Shown piece after piece: positions 62,280-64,000 of a stretch of 64,000 bases of DNA. This stretch comes from Sphingomonadales bacterium. Lineage in GTDB: Bacteria; Pseudomonadota; Alphaproteobacteria; Sphingomonadales; Sphingomonadaceae. Under the pieces are notes generated by a model. It did not search any database. It was not told the origin of the DNA and saw only the letters and a list, made by a program, of their open reading frames with translations. The stretch spans positions 123,790 to 187,789 of the forward strand of contig JAIXUQ010000034.1 of assembly GCA_027483465.1 (NCBI GenBank), written 5' to 3'. The translations under genes were made by a program, and so were the position numbers. Numbering within the stretch: position 1 is the stretch's first letter; the number at the start of each line of letters is the position of its first letter.

Positions 62280-62339
62280 TGCGGAGATGAAATCCGCACT
62301 TTCCACTGGCGCCGGCAATTTGCGTAGTGTATCTCCGCA
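62280..62339. repeat. Paired half-sites upstream of the P450 gene
   Basis: TGCGGAGAT (62280-62288) and its exact complement ATCTCCGCA (62331-62339) are separated by 42 bp, and a third TCCGCA (62293-62298) forms a tighter 6-bp inverted repeat with the first. The cluster lies between glsA and the P450 gene, about 40-100 bp before the latter, so it may be the operator of a regulator that controls the P450 and ferredoxin. Confidence 0.55.
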
Positions 62340-62377
62340 CCTGAGGCGCAGAAACGTCCACACACGGGGAGGAACCC

Positions 62378-63721
62378 ATGGCCACACAATTGAAGGATAC
62401 CCGCCACACCCAAACCCTGCCGCAAGGCAGCGTCACGTGGCCGCTGCCGCCGCGCGTGCGCCCCGATCTGCCCAATCATGATCGCGCCACGCTCGAATCC
62501 TATCTCGCCACCGCCCCGCTGGACGAGGTGGACATCGCCGATCCGCTGTGGTGGGAATCCGATACCAACCAGGTCTATTTCCGCCGCCTGCGCGCCGAAG
62601 CCCCGGTGTTCTTCACCAGCGTCAACAACAACCGCCACCGCGGCTTCTGGAACGTCACCCGCTGGAACGACGTGATGGCCGTCGACACCAACCACCAGGT
62701 GTTCAGCTCCGAAGCCACGCTGGGCGGCATCACCCTGTTTGACATGGATCCCGATTTCATCATGCCGATGTTCATCGCCATGGATCCGCCCAAGCACGAC
62801 GTGCAGCGCAAGGCCGTCAACCCCATCGTCTCGGGCCAGAATCTCGCCTCCTACGAAAGCCTGATCCGCGAACGCACCGCCGAAGTGCTCGATGGCCTGC
62901 CGCGCGGCGAAGCCTTCGACTGGGTTGACCGGGTCTCCATCGAGCTCACCTCCCGCATGCTCGCCACCCTGTTCGGCTGGCCGCAGGAACGGCGCCGCAT
63001 GCTCACCTACTGGTCCGATGTCTCCACCGCCGATCCGGAACTGCCCGGCAACCCCGGCAAGGAAGAACGCCAGGGCATCCTGCTGGGCATGCTGCAGGAA
63101 TTCACCATGCTGTGGAACGAGCGGGTGAACGCCGAACCCACCGGCGATCTTGTCTCCATGCTCGCCCACAATCCGGCCACCCGCAACATGCCGCCGATGG
63201 AATTCATGGGCAATCTCGTGCTGCTCATCGTTGGCGGCAACGATACCACCCGCAACTCCATCACCGGCGGCCTGTATTTCCTGAACCAGAACCCGGCCGA
63301 ATATGCCAAGCTCAAGGCCAACCATGGCCTGGTGGAAAACATGGTCAGCGAAATCATCCGCTACCAAACCCCGCTGGCCCACATGCGCCGCACCGCGCTG
63401 CAGGATACGGTGCTGGGCGGCCAGCTGATCCACAAGGGGGACAAGGTGGTGATGTGGTACGCATCGGCCAACCGCGACGACACGGTGCTGGAAAACCCCG
63501 ATGCCTTCATCATCGATCGCCCGCGCGCCCGCCAGCACATGTCGTTCGGCTTCGGCATCCACCGCTGCGTGGGCAACCGCCTGGCCGAACTGCAACTGAA
63601 AATCCTCTGGGAGGAAATCCTCAAGCGCTTCGATCATATCGAAGTGCTGGAAGAACCCGAACGCGTGCCCAGCGCCTTCGTCAAGGGCTACAAGAAACTC
63701 ATGGTCCGGATCCCGGCCTGA
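62378..63721 (+). CDS. Cytochrome P450, CYP153-like alkane hydroxylase
   Basis: A 447-residue soluble P450. The I-helix oxygen-binding motif is VGGNDTTRNS, the ExxR is EIIR, and the heme ligand is in FGFGIHRCVGNRLAE with Cys near residue 396. The N-terminal portion with FSSEATLGGITLFDMDPDF followed by IMPMFIAMDPPKHD is characteristic of CYP153, enzymes that hydroxylate the terminal carbon of medium-chain alkanes and fatty acids. A ferredoxin gene follows 43 bp later, matching the usual CYP153-ferredoxin-reductase cluster. AGGAGGAACCC-type sequence (GGGGAGGAACCC) precedes the ATG. Confidence 0.93.
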   Translation: MATQLKDTRHTQTLPQGSVTWPLPPRVRPDLPNHDRATLESYLATAPLDEVDIADPLWWESDTNQVYFRRLRAEAPVFFTSVNNNRHRGFWNVTRWNDVMAVDTNHQVFSSEATLGGITLFDMDPDFIMPMFIAMDPPKHDVQRKAVNPIVSGQNLASYESLIRERTAEVLDGLPRGEAFDWVDRVSIELTSRMLATLFGWPQERRRMLTYWSDVSTADPELPGNPGKEERQGILLGMLQEFTMLWNERVNAEPTGDLVSMLAHNPATRNMPPMEFMGNLVLLIVGGNDTTRNSITGGLYFLNQNPAEYAKLKANHGLVENMVSEIIRYQTPLAHMRRTALQDTVLGGQLIHKGDKVVMWYASANRDDTVLENPDAFIIDRPRARQHMSFGFGIHRCVGNRLAELQLKILWEEILKRFDHIEVLEEPERVPSAFVKGYKKLMVRIPA

Positions 63722-63764
63722 TCCCGCCGGCCCGATCCCACCCGGCCCAAACCCAGAGGACAAG

Positions 63765-64000
63765 ATGGTCAAGATCACCTACGTCGAACACAACGGCACC
63801 CGGCACACGGTGAACGTGCCGGAAGGCGAAAACCTGATGGAAGGCGCCCTGCAAAACAACGTGCCCGGCATCGATGGCGACTGCGGCGGCAACGCCGCCT
63901 GCGCCACCTGCCACTGCTATATCCCCGCCGAATGGGAAGCAGCCACCGGCACCCGCAGCGAAACCGAAGACGCCATGCTCGAACTCGCCGACACCATGAA
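63765..64000 (+). CDS. [2Fe-2S] ferredoxin, cut by window end
   Basis: The first 78 codons are visible (MVKITYVEHNGTRHTVNVPEGENLMEGAL). The cluster ligands are in DCGGNAACATCHCYI; the fourth Cys lies beyond the window. The type is the adrenodoxin/putidaredoxin-like ferredoxin that passes electrons to P450s. With AGAGGA just upstream of the ATG and the P450 43 bp before, it is almost certainly the CYP153 partner. The gene continues past base 64000, and a ferredoxin reductase would be expected next. Confidence 0.93.
   Translation, partial: MVKITYVEHNGTRHTVNVPEGENLMEGALQNNVPGIDGDCGGNAACATCHCYIPAEWEAATGTRSETEDAMLELADTM

Overview
This 64-kb window is a GC-rich chromosomal segment from an alphaproteobacterium, most likely a sphingomonad (order Sphingomonadales). 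The evidence is the overall codon use, the gene orders (dnaG-rpoD behind yqeY; proS-lolC-lolD-dnaE; aminotransferase-hom-glpX-recJ), a ProRS of the short alphaproteobacterial type, and a CYP153-type P450 with its ferredoxin. Genus assignment is inference only. No rRNA operon, CRISPR array, insertion sequence or prophage is visible; most of the window is housekeeping.

Layout. 1-1 kb: a small envelope/stress cluster (DUF3618, holin-like DUF1469, YqjD-like). 1-7.3 kb (+): eno, an N-acetylmuramoyl-L-alanine amidase, PBP1A and prfB with its +1 frameshift. 7.3-10 kb (-): sulfurtransferase, cystathionine beta-lyase, chlorite-dismutase-like protein. 10-12.3 kb (+): queF and a DUF885 protein. 12.3-16.7 kb (-): argD-argF-hslO-queC-queE, mostly with overlapping stops and starts. 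16.8-24 kb: a YbaK deacylase, an ABC1 kinase, a wax ester/DGAT acyltransferase with a hydrolase, a Calx-beta surface-type protein coupled to a Cys/His-rich protein, and tRNA-Glu. 24-29.9 kb (-): aminotransferase-hom-glpX-recJ, preceded by a candidate Ala-rich leader peptide and terminator. 30-34 kb: phaC, an exported amidase, a MoxR ATPase. 34.7-41.5 kb: an exported repeat-like protein, then yqeY-dnaG-rpoD and an exported protein. 41.6-49.2 kb: carA-carB-greA, an Lrp regulator, trxB and a LysR regulator. 49.2-53.9 kb: a candidate C-rich-loop small RNA, a CAU tRNA, a membrane protein, a MOSC protein, a tiny ORF with an exceptional Shine-Dalgarno, an OFA-type transporter and a crotonase. 54-61 kb (+): proS-lolC-lolD-dnaE. 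61-64 kb: glutaminase (-), CYP153 and a ferredoxin cut by the window end (+).

How the genes work together. The cell can make two carbon stores (PHA via PhaC; neutral lipid via WS/DGAT), and CYP153 plus ferredoxin suggests oxidation of medium-chain alkanes or similar substrates. ProRS lacks the large editing insertion, which fits with the free-standing YbaK protein acting in trans. QueC, QueE and QueF supply three steps of preQ1 synthesis.

The most interesting material is in gaps between genes: (i) a ~190-nt candidate RNA at 49361-49549 with three hairpins presenting anti-Shine-Dalgarno-like C-rich loops and a perfect 13-bp terminator; (ii) an alanine-rich leader ORF plus terminator ahead of an alanine-type aminotransferase; (iii) a 21-codon ORF whose ribosome binding site matches the 16S 3' end over 17 nt; and (iv) promoter-hairpin arrangements before argD and the crotonase gene. 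None of these could be tested by computation or database search here.
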